64,000 nt of DNA from Anniella stebbinsi (lineage: Eukaryota; Chordata; Lepidosauria; Squamata; Anniellidae): contig JARDYH010000001.1 of the NCBI GenBank assembly GCA_029215795.1, positions 7,620,001 to 7,684,000 of the forward strand, in the 5' to 3' direction. Numbering within the stretch: position 1 is the stretch's first letter; every line of letters starts with the position of its first letter. Below, one piece after another: positions 34,401 to 42,964 of this stretch. The notes beneath the pieces were generated by a model. It made no database searches and had not been told where the DNA came from. It saw only the letters and a list, made by a program, of their open reading frames with translations. Made by a program: the position numbers and the translations under genes.

Positions 34401-34630
34401 GGCAATACGTGTGTCACAGCGGTGCTCTGGATCCTTTCTGTTTCCTGTGCCTTGCATGAGTCCCTCATTCTCACCCATTCTCTCTCCTTCCCACAGGCTT
34501 CACCTGTGCAGCAGCCGAGAATGGCTCCAGCCATCCCTGGGTCCAGGGTGTGCCAGTGTGCCAAGAAGAGTCCAGCCCCGGCGGAGGCTCCTGCAAGGAC
34601 TTTTGGACTGGAGCTGTAGCGGGTAAATAA
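23716..34630 (+). CDS. GPR143/OA1-like seven-transmembrane receptor, complete nine-exon gene
   Basis: Nine exons (23716-23995, 25518-25594, 25825-25919, 26560-26652, 27873-27994, 32130-32238, 33044-33158, 33610-33856, 34497-34630) join in frame across GT-AG introns to 423 codons; human GPR143 has 404 residues and also nine exons. The start MASPRAPAFCC resembles GPR143's MASPR..FCC and is the only suitable ATG. Seven hydrophobic segments lie near residues 31-51, 84-106, 117-143, 154-172, 191-215, 247-270 and 285-310. Cys115 and Cys183 fit the TM3-loop 2 disulfide. LL at 226-227 in loop 3 aligns with the GPR143 lysosome/melanosome sorting signal, but the tail WE signal and the loop N-glycosylation site are not seen. 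GPR143 is a pigment-organelle receptor reported to respond to L-DOPA; this protein's ligand and site are not known. Divergence and location argue for a paralog, not GPR143 itself. Confidence 0.9.
24961..25216. mobile_element. hAT-superfamily MITE with 8-bp target duplication, in intron 1
   Basis: The 256-bp member of the 13451 family runs TAAGGTGACC...GGTCACTCTA and is flanked by GTTTTAAC on both sides (24953-24960 and 25217-25224). It is shorter than the others because of an internal deletion. Confidence 0.9.
25518..25594 (+). CDS. GPR143-like exon 2
   Basis: 77 bp between a ccctgcag acceptor and a gtacgt donor. It encodes GLLAHSALWLAAAPF...LCLVIL, the end of TM2 and the loop with Cys115. 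The loop is shorter than in GPR143 and lacks its N-glycosylation sequon. A C-homopolymer run sits about 55 bp upstream. Confidence 0.85.
25764..25794. repeat. (CT)n microsatellite upstream of GPR143-like exon 3
   Basis: About 15 CT units, ending about 30 bp before the exon 3 acceptor at 25824. Confidence 0.95.
25825..25919 (+). CDS. GPR143-like exon 3
   Basis: 95 bp encoding TM3 (AWVQFWFASHFWALFCYSLE, then AFLLLRNPTGHR), colinear with GPR143 [20 protein letters not shown]. The acceptor is cgcctag and the donor gtaatt. A (CT)n run ends about 30 bp upstream of the acceptor. Confidence 0.9.
26143..26400 (-). mobile_element. tRNA-derived MIR-like SINE
   Basis: On the minus strand it starts with a tRNA-like head (CCAGTGTGGCACAGTGGCTA, then box-B-like GGTTCTAGTCC) and continues with CTCAGCCCAACCTCCCTCAC, ending in an A/T-rich tail. 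A sister copy is at 53072-53290. Confidence 0.8.
26560..26652 (+). CDS. GPR143-like exon 4
   Basis: 93 bp encoding TM4 (VAAYYLLCWGVPATQCLPG, then LLLLLSPLDA). The acceptor is cttgtccag and the donor gtaagc. Gly and Trp of the AWG motif region are kept as CWG. Confidence 0.88.
27873..27994 (+). CDS. GPR143-like exon 5
   Basis: 122 bp beginning with the rest of a His codon, then Cys183 and TM5 (VVRYASTFVPLTLVFLGSPV, LFCRALQ). The acceptor used is ttattccag because it keeps the conserved Cys in frame; a second AG four bases on would break the frame. Donor gtaagc. Confidence 0.87.
28660..28745 (+). mobile_element. CR1-type LINE fragment
   Basis: Short diverged piece (GGCTACTAGCCCTGATGGCT, ATGTACTACCTCCAGGATCA) of the common CR1 3' family, in the GPR143-like intron 5. 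Confidence 0.65.
29387..29680 (-). mobile_element. L2-like LINE 3' tail
   Basis: Begins with (ATTT)n, then CTACCGCCCAATAGCCGAAG and CTCTGGGCAGTTCACAAGAA followed by A-rich sequence, the recurrent L2-like form. Confidence 0.7.
29770..29945 (+). mobile_element. CR1-type LINE 3' end
   Basis: Contains GTGGGAGGGTGCTGTGGCAC and ends GATCCAGCAGGGCTCTTCTG ATGTTCTTATG (split here for length). 5'-truncated. Confidence 0.75.
31370..31698 (-). mobile_element. L2-like LINE 3' end with (AAT)n tail
   Basis: (AAT)n at 31370-31413, then CACCCGCCTCTCCCAACGGA. The minus strand translates to the LINE RT C-terminus (VTQRTFSSAAPRLWNDLPGE). Nearly identical to 33857-34200 and to the plus-strand copy near 53.7-54.1 kb. 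Confidence 0.88.
32130..32238 (+). CDS. GPR143-like exon 6
   Basis: 109 bp encoding VPALLRRGRGMFTASERCQE and the beginning of TM6. LLRRGRGMFT aligns with LLKGRQGIYT of GPR143, including the dileucine used there for lysosomal/melanosomal sorting. Acceptor ccccacag, donor gtacgg. Confidence 0.9.
32395..32720 (-). mobile_element. L2-like LINE 3' fragment
   Basis: A/T-rich tail, then 'ctaagcggtttacataacga', A-rich sequence and GGGTGCCACCACCCAGAAGG. A more diverged L2-like subfamily, in the GPR143-like intron 6. Confidence 0.65.
33044..33158 (+). CDS. GPR143-like exon 7
   Basis: 115 bp encoding CWMANVLHEMFSLLELEASW, a short luminal/extracellular loop and RTAALTCWTVM of TM7. This is the most GPR143-like exon (CWLSNIINESLLFYLEMQ; RTAAKTTWFIM). 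Acceptor cccttcag, donor gtgagt. Confidence 0.92.
33610..33856 (+). CDS. GPR143-like exon 8
   Basis: 247 bp encoding the end of TM7 (AILNPLSGVPLILAFSSRR) and most of the cytoplasmic tail, which is rich in Arg, Ser and Glu and not alignable to GPR143. The NP of the ILNP motif is kept. The donor is gtaata, weak at the +5 position, and merges directly into the (AAT)n tail of an L2-like LINE. Confidence 0.85.
33857..34200 (-). mobile_element. L2-like LINE inserted at the exon 8 splice donor
   Basis: The (TAA)n tail begins directly in the donor of exon 8, followed by CACCCGCCTCTCCCAACGGA and an RT C-terminal piece on the minus strand. It is 5'-truncated at about 34200, after the GAGGACCTGAGCG stretch shared with the 53.8-kb copy. 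Confidence 0.9.
34497..34630 (+). CDS. GPR143-like exon 9 (terminal)
   Basis: 134 bp from the acceptor ttcccacag to a TAA stop at 34628-34630, in frame with exon 8 through a split Gly codon. It encodes GFTCAAAENGSSHPWVQGV to ...AVAGK, rich in Ser, Gly and Cys. No domain. The assignment depends on the reading frame, the good acceptor and the immediate poly(A) signal. Confidence 0.72.
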
Positions 34631-34631
34631 A
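34626..34631 (+). terminator. Poly(A) signal AATAAA overlapping the stop of the GPR143-like gene
   Basis: AATAAA spans 34626-34631 and contains the TAA stop (34628-34630). A G/T-rich stretch (gacctggtgtctggcctc) follows at the usual distance, so the 3' UTR would be only some 20-30 bases long. Confidence 0.65.
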
Positions 34632-34711
34632 GGTTGCTGTGGCCCATCGACCTGGTGTCTGGCCTCCATCTCTGTCTTTGTGGCTGGATGGTGAGAATAG
34701 GGATTTCAGCC

Positions 34712-34742
34712 TTCCTCCTCCTCCTCCTCCTCCTCCTCCTCC
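34712..34742. repeat. (TCC)n microsatellite
   Basis: About ten CTC/TCC units, 80 bp downstream of the GPR143-like poly(A) signal. Confidence 0.95.
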
Positions 34743-34865
34743 TTGTGGGGCTCAGAGCACATAAAGCAGGGACTCAATCCCTTTAAAAGAGGGGGACACA
34801 GTGCCTTTGAAATTAATCTTTGCCAGTGATTGAAGTGAATGATTCAGTGCGTTGAGGGCGGAATG

Positions 34866-35200
34866 GCTATTATTATTATTATTATTACTATTATTATTAT
34901 CATCATGATCATCATATACATTTCTATACCACTCCATAGCCGAAGCTCTCTGGGCGATTTACATAAGATTAAAACAATTAAAAACAATATACAAAATTTA
35001 AAACCACAAAAACATGCAACATACACAAAAACGTACATCTAAAATCAACTATAAACAACTTTGGGCTATGTACCTAAAAACAGATCCAGGATTGGTGAAG
35101 CTCATCACATATTGCTAAATGCCTGGGAGAAATGTCTTCACTTGGCTCCGAAAAGATAGCAGGCGGGCCTCATCAGGGAGATGTCTGATCAGGGAAGGAG
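34866..35200 (-). mobile_element. L2-like LINE 3' tail with (ATT)n
   Basis: (TTA)n/(ATC)n tail, then TACCACTCCATAGCCGAAGC, CTCTGGGCGATTTACATAAG and A-rich sequence; ends near GGCGGGCCTCATCAGGGAG. Confidence 0.7.
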
Positions 35201-35209
35201 TCTTTGGTG

Positions 35210-35545
35210 AAAGTGGAAAATTTAACTATAGGCATGGGGGGAAGAGCTTCACATAGTTAAACTCTGGAACTCACTTTCACAAGATGTAGTGATGGCCACC
35301 AGTTTGGATGCTGTAAAAGGGGCTCAGAGCACACAAGGTAGGGACAAATTCCTGCAGGAGAAGGCTATTGATGGCTACTAGTCCTGATGGCTCTATGCTA
35401 CCTCCAGGATCAGAGGCACTATGCCTATGTATGTCAGCTGCTGGGGAACATGGGCAGGAAAGAGCTGTTGCACTCGTGTCTTGCTTGTGGGTTTCCCATC
35501 AATAGCTGGTTGGCCACTGTATGAACAGAATGCTGGACCCTGCAA
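35210..35545 (+). mobile_element. CR1-type LINE 3' fragment
   Basis: Runs from the TTCACATAGTTAAACTCTGG region through TGGCTACTAGTCCTGATGGC to TGAACAGAATGCTGGACC; abuts an (ATT)n tail of an L2-like copy. Confidence 0.8.
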
Positions 35546-35558
35546 TGACCCTGCCATA

Positions 35559-35560
<2 letters not shown>

Positions 35561-35603
<43 letters not shown>

Positions 35604-35735
35604 TCTTACCCACCTCTCCCTCAGGATCGAGGCGGGGAACAACAATAAATATAAATACAAAGACCATAAAATAGATAAAACATTAAAACAAATAAAACTA
35701 ATGCATTATTAAAAACATCTTAATTAGTGGCCATA
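35561..35735 (-). mobile_element. L2-like LINE 3' tail with (ATT)n
   Basis: (ATT)n at 35561-35604, then CACCTCTCCCTCAGGATCGA and A-rich sequence, as in the 31.4 and 33.9 kb copies. Confidence 0.75.
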
Positions 35736-35932
35736 TTAGTGGCTGGCACCCCCAACAGTTTCCAAAAGCAAGTCCTAGAGCGGGGGTGGAGAACCCCTGG
35801 GCCGGATGAGGCCCACAAAGCCTCCTCTTTCCCTCCTAGGAGAAGCTCCACGTGCCTGGAGGCTCCACATGAGGCCAGGGGAACCTTGCAGGGGCAGGTT
35901 TTGAAGGAGTAGTTCTTCCTCTGCCAAACTGC

Positions 35933-35965
35933 GGTGGGTGGGTGGGTGGGTGGGTGGGTGGGGGT
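35933..35965. repeat. (GGGT)n microsatellite
   Basis: About eight GGTG/GGGT units. G-runs spaced by single T could form a quadruplex, which is inference only. Confidence 0.9.
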
Positions 35966-37734
35966 GTTCGTATGGGCAAGGGGTGTGAGAGTGGGGTGGC
36001 CACACCCACTTTGGGCTCTGGTCACGCCCACTACTGTCACGTAATCTCCAGGAGGTCCCAGCACTGGAGTGCAAAACCTCTTTCTGCCCAAGGACTGGAT
36101 TTCTTTTCGGAAAAGCTCCCCTGCCCACCACATTCCAGTGGTGGGCGGGCTGTAGACAAAAGCACAGGGCCAAAACAAGCCACAGTATACAGCAGCATGT
36201 TTAAGTTGAAAGCAATTCTTGCCAGTATCTGAACCTTCAGGAGATATTCCAACCTTTGAGAATGGGCGGGGGGGGGGATTGCATAAAAGCCAATTGGTGA
36301 TCAGGGCAAGGGGCATGGCCCCCTGGGCTGGACTGGGACCCCAGGAGGGTTGGATTTGGTCCCTGGGCCAAGATTCCCCACCCCTGCCCTAGGCAATCAG
36401 CAATATGGGGGGGAAGTCCAGGATCTTTCCAGGGAGAGGGTAGCTGGCAGCTTGGACATCAGTTTTCACCCTACAGTGTTGTTGTTGACAGCAAGGACAG
36501 GCTTCTTTAGATTAAGGGAAGTTGCGTTTCCTTACCAGGGCTCTTCTTCCTGCTTCTCTTGTGCAATTGTAAAAGGGCTCATTACACAGGCGGAGAGGGG
36601 CGACTTCATGGTCTGTAATTGAAAACTTCCCCTCCTCTCTGTTCTCATAGTATTGAATGGGACAGCGTCCTCTAGTGAGTTCTTTGTAGTGCAACTTCCC
36701 CTGTACACAGCAGGAAATCCCGAGATATTTCAGCAGAATCGGGCTATCACAGGTTTGTTTGTTTTTTGTTTTTTAAACGGAATTACTGGGGGAAGGCACG
36801 GGAGACATGCTGGAGGTTGTCAAAAGGACCCGCAAATGGCCAGACATGAGCATGCCTTATTTCGCTCATGTGAAGAAGCCCAGGGACAGCTCTAAACAGA
36901 AAAGATTTTCGGGTTGCTTTCAGCACCGAAACTCCAGGCATTGCTTGCTTTTCTTGCTGCTCACCAGCAGGGGGCATCAATGCCTCTGCTTATAGGCTCT
37001 GTTTTGGCTGCAGACACACGCAAGGCAGGCAGGGCAGCTCACCCAGCTGTTGCAAAGCCCTGCTACGAAACTAGGCTAGGGCTGGAGAGTCCAGGTTTCA
37101 GATTTACTGTGTTCGGTAAAGCCTTTGGAGATAAAGCAGATGCACACAGACACGCACAGCCCTCGTCGGATTGCATTTTGTCTTGGTTTAGAATTATGGC
37201 GCATAGGTGGGGTGTCCCTTTCAAACTGGCCACTGCTGACTCCAGTGTTATTGGGCACGACTGACTCCAACATTATCAATTGATTGGATTACTATCATTT
37301 ATATCCTACCCTTTCAGTAAAAAAAACCCATTGCATCCATCATGTACATTAAAAAAAAAACCAAAATAAACAACAACCATCGTGAAATCCAGAGCTAAAG
37401 TGAAAGTGAAAGCCCCCTTGGCTCCTTCCAGCTGAAAGGGGAGGATGTCAGAATCTCTGGTTTCCACTGCAAGCAGGAGTGATAATGCTTTCCCCGCCTC
37501 CCCGTTTTGGGGGCGTTCATATTCCTGAATTATTTTTACTTATTTTATTTAAAGGGGGTTTTTTTTATCCCAAAAGGTTCCTGGAGCTGCTTACATAAAA
37601 TCAGTAAAACACGCCAGCCCCTGCCCTTGGAGTTGCAATCTAAAAAGTCATGACACGCAAGGAAAAAAGGAGGGGGAGGGAAGAGGAAAAAAGTAGTCCT
37701 TCAGTGGGGCTGGTGGGATGGTCATGCATCCCTA

Positions 37735-37735
37735 T

Positions 37736-37786
<51 letters not shown>
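37735..37786. repeat. (ATC)n microsatellite
   Basis: About 17 uninterrupted ATC/CAT units; the poly-Ile and poly-Asp open frames here are artefacts of it. Confidence 0.95.
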
Positions 37787-38224
37787 TCTCATTCCCCTCT
37801 GTACAACCTGCTGGAAGGGCTGGTGTTGATTACAGTATTTATTAATAATATGCTTAAACTGCCCTATACCAGCGTTCTTGAGGTGGCTCAAATGACAAGA
37901 ATACAGGACCAAGTCCCTCTTGAGCAGTGGGGATGGTGCGGTGTGGGTGGGGTCATATTATGTGATCGTAGGTGATCTCTCTAGTTAGAAGGATCCCCAG
38001 GGGGGGATGATAAGGCTGGGACCTCTCGCTGCCTGAGACCCTAAAGAGCCACAGGTGGGTAAGATAGACAATACTGGTCTAGATGGATAAATTGTCTCAC
38101 CTTGGTATACAGCTGCCTATCTGTGTTGCAAGCCTTTAACCTGGCCTCAAAAGCCTGGAATGTGAGGGTGGAGGCATGTAAGAGATTGATAGTGTCACAA
38201 AGTAACGCATATTGTTGATAAGAA

Positions 38225-38700
38225 TTCATTAAGAATATAAGAAGAGATGTGCTGGATCAGACCAAGGGTACATCTAGTCCAGCACTGTTCACAGTGGCCA
38301 ACCAACTGTCGACCAGGGAATCACAAGAAGGACATGGTGCAACAGCACCCTCCCACCCATATTCCCCAGTAATTGGCGCACACAGGCTTACTGCCTCGGA
38401 TACTGGAGGTAGCACATAGCCATCAGGGCTAGTAGCCATTGATAGCCTTCTCCTCCAGGAATTTATCCAACCCCCTTTTAAAGCCATCCAAATTGGTGGC
38501 CATCACCACATCTTGTGGTAGTGCATTCCATAGTTTAACTGCGCGCTGTGTGAAGAAGTCCTTTTATCAGTCTTGATTCTCCCACCAATCAGCTTCATGG
38601 GAGGACCGCATTGGGTTCTAGTATTATGGGAGAGGGAGAAAAATGTCTCCCTATCCACATTCTCCACACCGTACATAAATTTGTACACCTCATAGGAGTG
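38225..38700 (-). mobile_element. CR1-type LINE 3' end
   Basis: Minus-strand copy from TGCTGGATCAGACCAAGGGT to the GGAGAGGGAGAAAAATG and ACCTCATAGGAGTG region, with the usual internal landmarks in order. Confidence 0.82.
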
Positions 38701-40789
38701 CTATTCCTAATAATCTGTATACGCTGACTGTAAGTGATTAGTAATAGATGCAAATAGTTCCGTGTGTGTTGCGAGATAACTGTGAGTACTGAAAAGTATT
38801 CTTGGAAATGGGGCAAAAAAAGGTTGCCGCAGGTGAATTCTTGGTGAATTCTTGGAAGTAAAAAGCTCATTATCTCATGGGGAGATAAACCTTCGCAAGG
38901 GTGCTTCAGAAGTCACTAGTAAACCTGTCTGCATTAAAAGCTCTCTCAAAGTCATGAGTAGAAGGTACAACTAAGTCCCAAAAGTCAAGATGCACAGATG
39001 TGTGTTTAAAATAAAAGAACTAGAGCCCTATTAGAGGTAGATGGTAGAAACCGGAGTAGTGGTATGACCAGGTCTGAAGCGTAGAAAGAGGTCATGCACA
39101 TAGGAGTTACAAAAAGCAAAGGTTTGATCTGATTCCCCAGAGAGATCCTGAGAGAAGTCGATGCCTACTAAACATGACTCCCTAAACTCTGCCAACCATC
39201 CTTGCCAGAGAGGTAACTATAAGATCTTAATGATGACTGTTTTGTTGGTTGAGAGGAATAGAACTGTAATTTTACTAAGGAATATACCAGTCTTGATTTC
39301 TATTATCCTGATTGCATTAAATGTAATAATGTGTTTTGACTGTTTTATCATTACAAAGATTTGTTGTCCTGCAATGCTATATTCATTGTTCTCCAATAAA
39401 TATATATTTGGGGTGCCACTTTGTGCTATTTGGCTTAAGAAGGGTGTTTCAGGAACCTATACCCATATAAATTATTTCTTGAAGCCCAGAACGCTGCGCT
39501 GGGATTCATACACCTGTTACCGAGTGAGGTTTGTATACTTAGCTCCAGTTTTCTCTCTTAGCCAGGTGAGTCACAGGCCTTTATCACACCTACCGGTTTT
39601 GCTGATGCGGGTTCCCCCTCTGTTTCCTATGCGAGTGTAGCCTTTTGATCACACATGGTCGGTTTTGCTCCGATACCTCAGCTAAGCCTGCGGAGGAGGG
39701 GAGAAAACGGACAATCCCCGTTCAGGGATTTTTCAAAAGAGGAAGGAAAAATGAAGCACTCGGGGTGCGAGAGCAGCGCAAGGGGGGGCGACGTCATGTG
39801 AAAGAATTGAATCAAAGTCGCGGCGGGTGTGGCTCAAACTGCCCATGTGATAAAGGTCACAGGCACATTTATTCAAAGAAGAGAAGCGAGCTATTTGGAT
39901 AAAGTGGGAATGGGTTTTCTGTCTCAAGGATGCGACAGCAGCTCTTTTGACCTTTTCTAGTCAAAAGGTTCAGGAGCAAAGCAGGCAGCAGCCCATCACG
40001 ACTGCTCTTCGAGCATTCTTACACCTCTTCCAGGTGTGCCATTTCCCTGAAAATAACAGCCTGTCTCTCTGACACACCATGGTCCTTCTTTTAGTTCAGG
40101 GGAAGGGAGTGAAATTCCACTTTCTGGCTCCTGCTAGATTCGAAGGCTAATCTCTGGCAAATTCCAGAGATTAGGCTATTTTTCTTTAAGGCAGAGCAGA
40201 AAAGAGAGGATATGCAGTTCTCTTGATGACTAATGCTGATTAATTCGGTTTCCGCCTGCGATTAACTTTGGGCAGAGCCCTGGAATTTGTGTGTGTGTGT
40301 TTAAGCTGTGCCCATGAATGCCTCTGAACATAAGCAGAGTGCCATTCACTCCCTCCTCAGTAGCCACAACAAGGAGATTGGCCACTGGGTAGTGTATATT
40401 TGCAGATTATTTAAAATCATTTATAATAGAAATTTGGATAGAATGGATCCCTCAGATTAGGAACAACCCGAGAGGGTGGAATCCCAGTTAATCAGTAGCA
40501 CCAAGGAAGCTATAAAGGCAAGAAGGTGTTGTTTAAAAGGTGGAAGTCTTGCCCAAACTAGGGAAATACATAAGAACACAAATTCCGTGGGTTGGCAGTA
40601 ACACAAGTGAAAATAAATTGAGGAGCAGCTTGTTAAAAATGTTTCAAACGAACAATTAAGGCATCTTTATCTTCATTGGAAGAGGAAACCAGACAGGTAG
40701 AAGACTAGTCAGTGAGACAATAAAGGTGTGAAAAGATTACTCATGGGGAATCAGGGGACGGGGTAGAGCAACGGAATGAATTCTTCCCG

Positions 40790-41045
40790 TTGGCCGCCTC
40801 CACTGCAGAAGATGTAGGACAGGTACACCTTTCTGGAGAACTAACAGAGGTGACCAAAGGCATCGTTCAAGAACAAACTGGCACATTAAAAATTAACAAA
40901 ACGCTTTGTCCGGATGGCGTAATCACAAGAGTTTGGAAAAACTCACATGAGAAATGTCTGATCTTCTACGGAAAATGTGTAACTTGTCCTTAAAACCTGT
41001 CTACTTATCAAGAGATTGGCACATAGCCAACATAACATTGATCAC
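40790..41045 (+). mobile_element. Old CR1-like reverse-transcriptase fragment
   Basis: One frame reads INKTLCPDGVITRVWKNSH, resembling the CR1 'SMGPDGIHPRVLKE' segment, and is followed by a DWHIANITLI-like stretch out of frame. Frameshifted and decayed. Confidence 0.5.
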
Positions 41046-41129
41046 ACACACACACACAAAATGAATCAAGAAATTACAGGACCAGAACCATCGGTTCTGG
41101 GTGAATTAGTGGAAGACATTAGGGACATC

Positions 41130-41350
41130 AGAAGCTGCTGACACTGACTGGCAGCAACGGCTCTCCTGGGTTTCAGGCAGGATTCTGTCCTACCCCTGCT
41201 ATGTATTGCACCTTGGGTTTCCTTAAGGAGGAAAAAAGTGGTATATAAATGTAATGAACACATAAATAATACTTGGAAGTGCCAGGGATTGAACCTGGGA
41301 CCTTCTGAATGCAAAGCAGGGACTCTATACCACTGAGCTATGGGCTCCTC
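41130..41350 (-). mobile_element. tRNA-derived SINE
   Basis: On the minus strand it begins CCATAGCTCAGTGGTATAGA, has GGTTCAATCCCTGGCACTTC, and ends near GCCAGTCAGTGTCAGCAGCT. Interrupted by a short unrelated segment. Confidence 0.75.
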
Positions 41351-41439
41351 CCCATGCTGGCTAGGAATGATGGGTTACAATCCAACACATCTGGAAGACA
41401 CCAGGTTGGGGAAGGCTGAGCTAAAACATTTGGGGGTTC

Positions 41440-41965
41440 AACTTGTTGATAAATGATCTGGAATGAGGAGTGAACTGTGGGGCGGCCAGGTTTCCTGATG
41501 ACACCAAATGATTTAGGGTGGTTAAAGGGATGGCAAAAGGATTCCTTCAAATTGGCGGAATGGGTTTCAAAACGGCAAATGCAGTTCAACGTAAGCGAGC
41601 GTCAAGTGATGCATGTTGGGGCAAAAAACAACAACAACCCCAACTTCAAGCGCCGAGAAAAGATATTGTAGAGTTGGAAAAGGGGCAACTGAAACGATCA
41701 AGGGGCTGGAGCAACTCCTCTACAAACAAAAGTTGCAACATCTGGATCTGTTTAGGTTAGAGAAAAAAGTTGAGTGAGGGGAGACGTGGTAGAGGTGAAC
41801 AAAATGATGCACACTGTGGACAAAGTGGATAGGGAGGCCTGTTTCTCCCTTTATCGCAATACTAGAACCCAAAGGGGTCATCCCATGAAGCTGATGGATG
41901 GGAAATCCAGGCTAGATAGAAAGACTTCACACAGTCCATAGTGAAACTATGGAATTCGCAGATCG
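41440..41965 (+). mobile_element. CR1-like LINE fragment (RT C-terminal half)
   Basis: Contains the WQMQFNVSE-like coding segment (AAATGCAGTTCAACGTAAGC) and then the GGGTCATCCCATGAAGCTGA landmark of the CR1 3' family. Frameshifted. Confidence 0.7.
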
Positions 41966-42459
41966 AGTCTGGGATTTGCAGCCCCCGGTAAGTGCTGTCC
42001 TTGCCGGTCTAGCTGAGTCACTCACCGGGTGCGTGCAAACCCTGCAAGGGCCACCCTGCATGTTTGGATGCCTGTTAAACTTTCTCCCAGTTCTTGTGTG
42101 AGCACAGGCTGAGCTGTGCCTGAGACCAAAGCGATAAGGGCCACCCGCCCTAGCCCACCCTGCCCTGCCCTGCTGAATCAGGGAGGAGGGAGGGACCCAA
42201 GAAATCATTGCCTTCTCTCTGAAACTGACGGATTCAAAGGGGATAGTGTGTGTGTGTGTGCGTGTGTGTGCGTGTGTGGTGCTGCTGCTGCTATCACCCA
42301 CAGGTGTCTCCAGGAGGCAGCACCTGTCTGCCCGTCAGAGGCAGAGGTGGTGTGGATGATGCTGAACCCAGGTGGGAACTTCTTTCACAAGCGTCTTCCA
42401 TCCCTGTAAGGGGCATGTGTGTGAATCGCCCCATCCAGCTGCTAACAGCTGCTTTCCCC

Positions 42460-42964
42460 TAAGGCTGTGACCGGATCTGGATCCCAAATCCGGAGCGGAT
42501 CGGGCTGATTCGGACTTCTGGATCCCGGATCTGAATCGGATTGGGCCGGATCGGATCCATGATCTGGATCCAATCCGGATCCGTTCACAGCATTCCCTCC
42601 TGCTATCTCCCTCCCTCCCTTCCTCCCCCCCTCTCCCTGCTTACCTGCTGCCTCCGCATCGTCCTCCCACCTCACTGTGGGCCAGCTGCTTTCCTGCTCA
42701 CGCCGGGTGACCTGGCGCAAGCGGGAAAGCGGCCGGCCCACAGCGAGGAGGGAAGACGACGCGGAGGAGGCAGCAGGTAAGCAGGGAGAGTGGGGGGAGG
42801 GAGGGAGGGAGGGAGGGAGGGAGGGAGGGAGGGAGGGAGCGGGGAGAGTGGGAGGGAGTGCTGTGAACGGATCTGGATTGGATCTGAGCCAGATCAGATC
42901 GGGCCCAATCTTAACCTGACAGATCAGGATCCAGATTGGATCAGGGGGTCCATTCATAGCCCTA
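42460..42964. mobile_element. 505-bp palindromic hAT MITE with 8-bp target duplication
   Basis: The ends are TAAGGCTGTGACCGGATCTG and, inverted, TAGGGCTATGAATGGACCCC. It is flanked by CTTTCCCC on both sides (42452-42459 and 42965-42972), the 8-bp size typical of hAT. The two halves form one long inverted repeat centred near 42705, with arms rich in GGATCC/GGATCTGGATC motifs. It has no coding capacity. Confidence 0.88.
42790..42840. repeat. (GGGA)n microsatellite inside the palindromic MITE
   Basis: About eleven GGGA units; the opposite arm has a shorter CTCC/CCCT tract at the mirrored place. Confidence 0.92.

Noticed and set aside
37735..37786. Poly-Asp and poly-Ile open frames
   Set aside because: Direct translations of an (ATC)n microsatellite.
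39161..39640. 159-residue hydrophobic frame
   Set aside because: It lies in A/T-rich DNA, where Ile/Leu/Phe-rich frames are common; no start context or homology.
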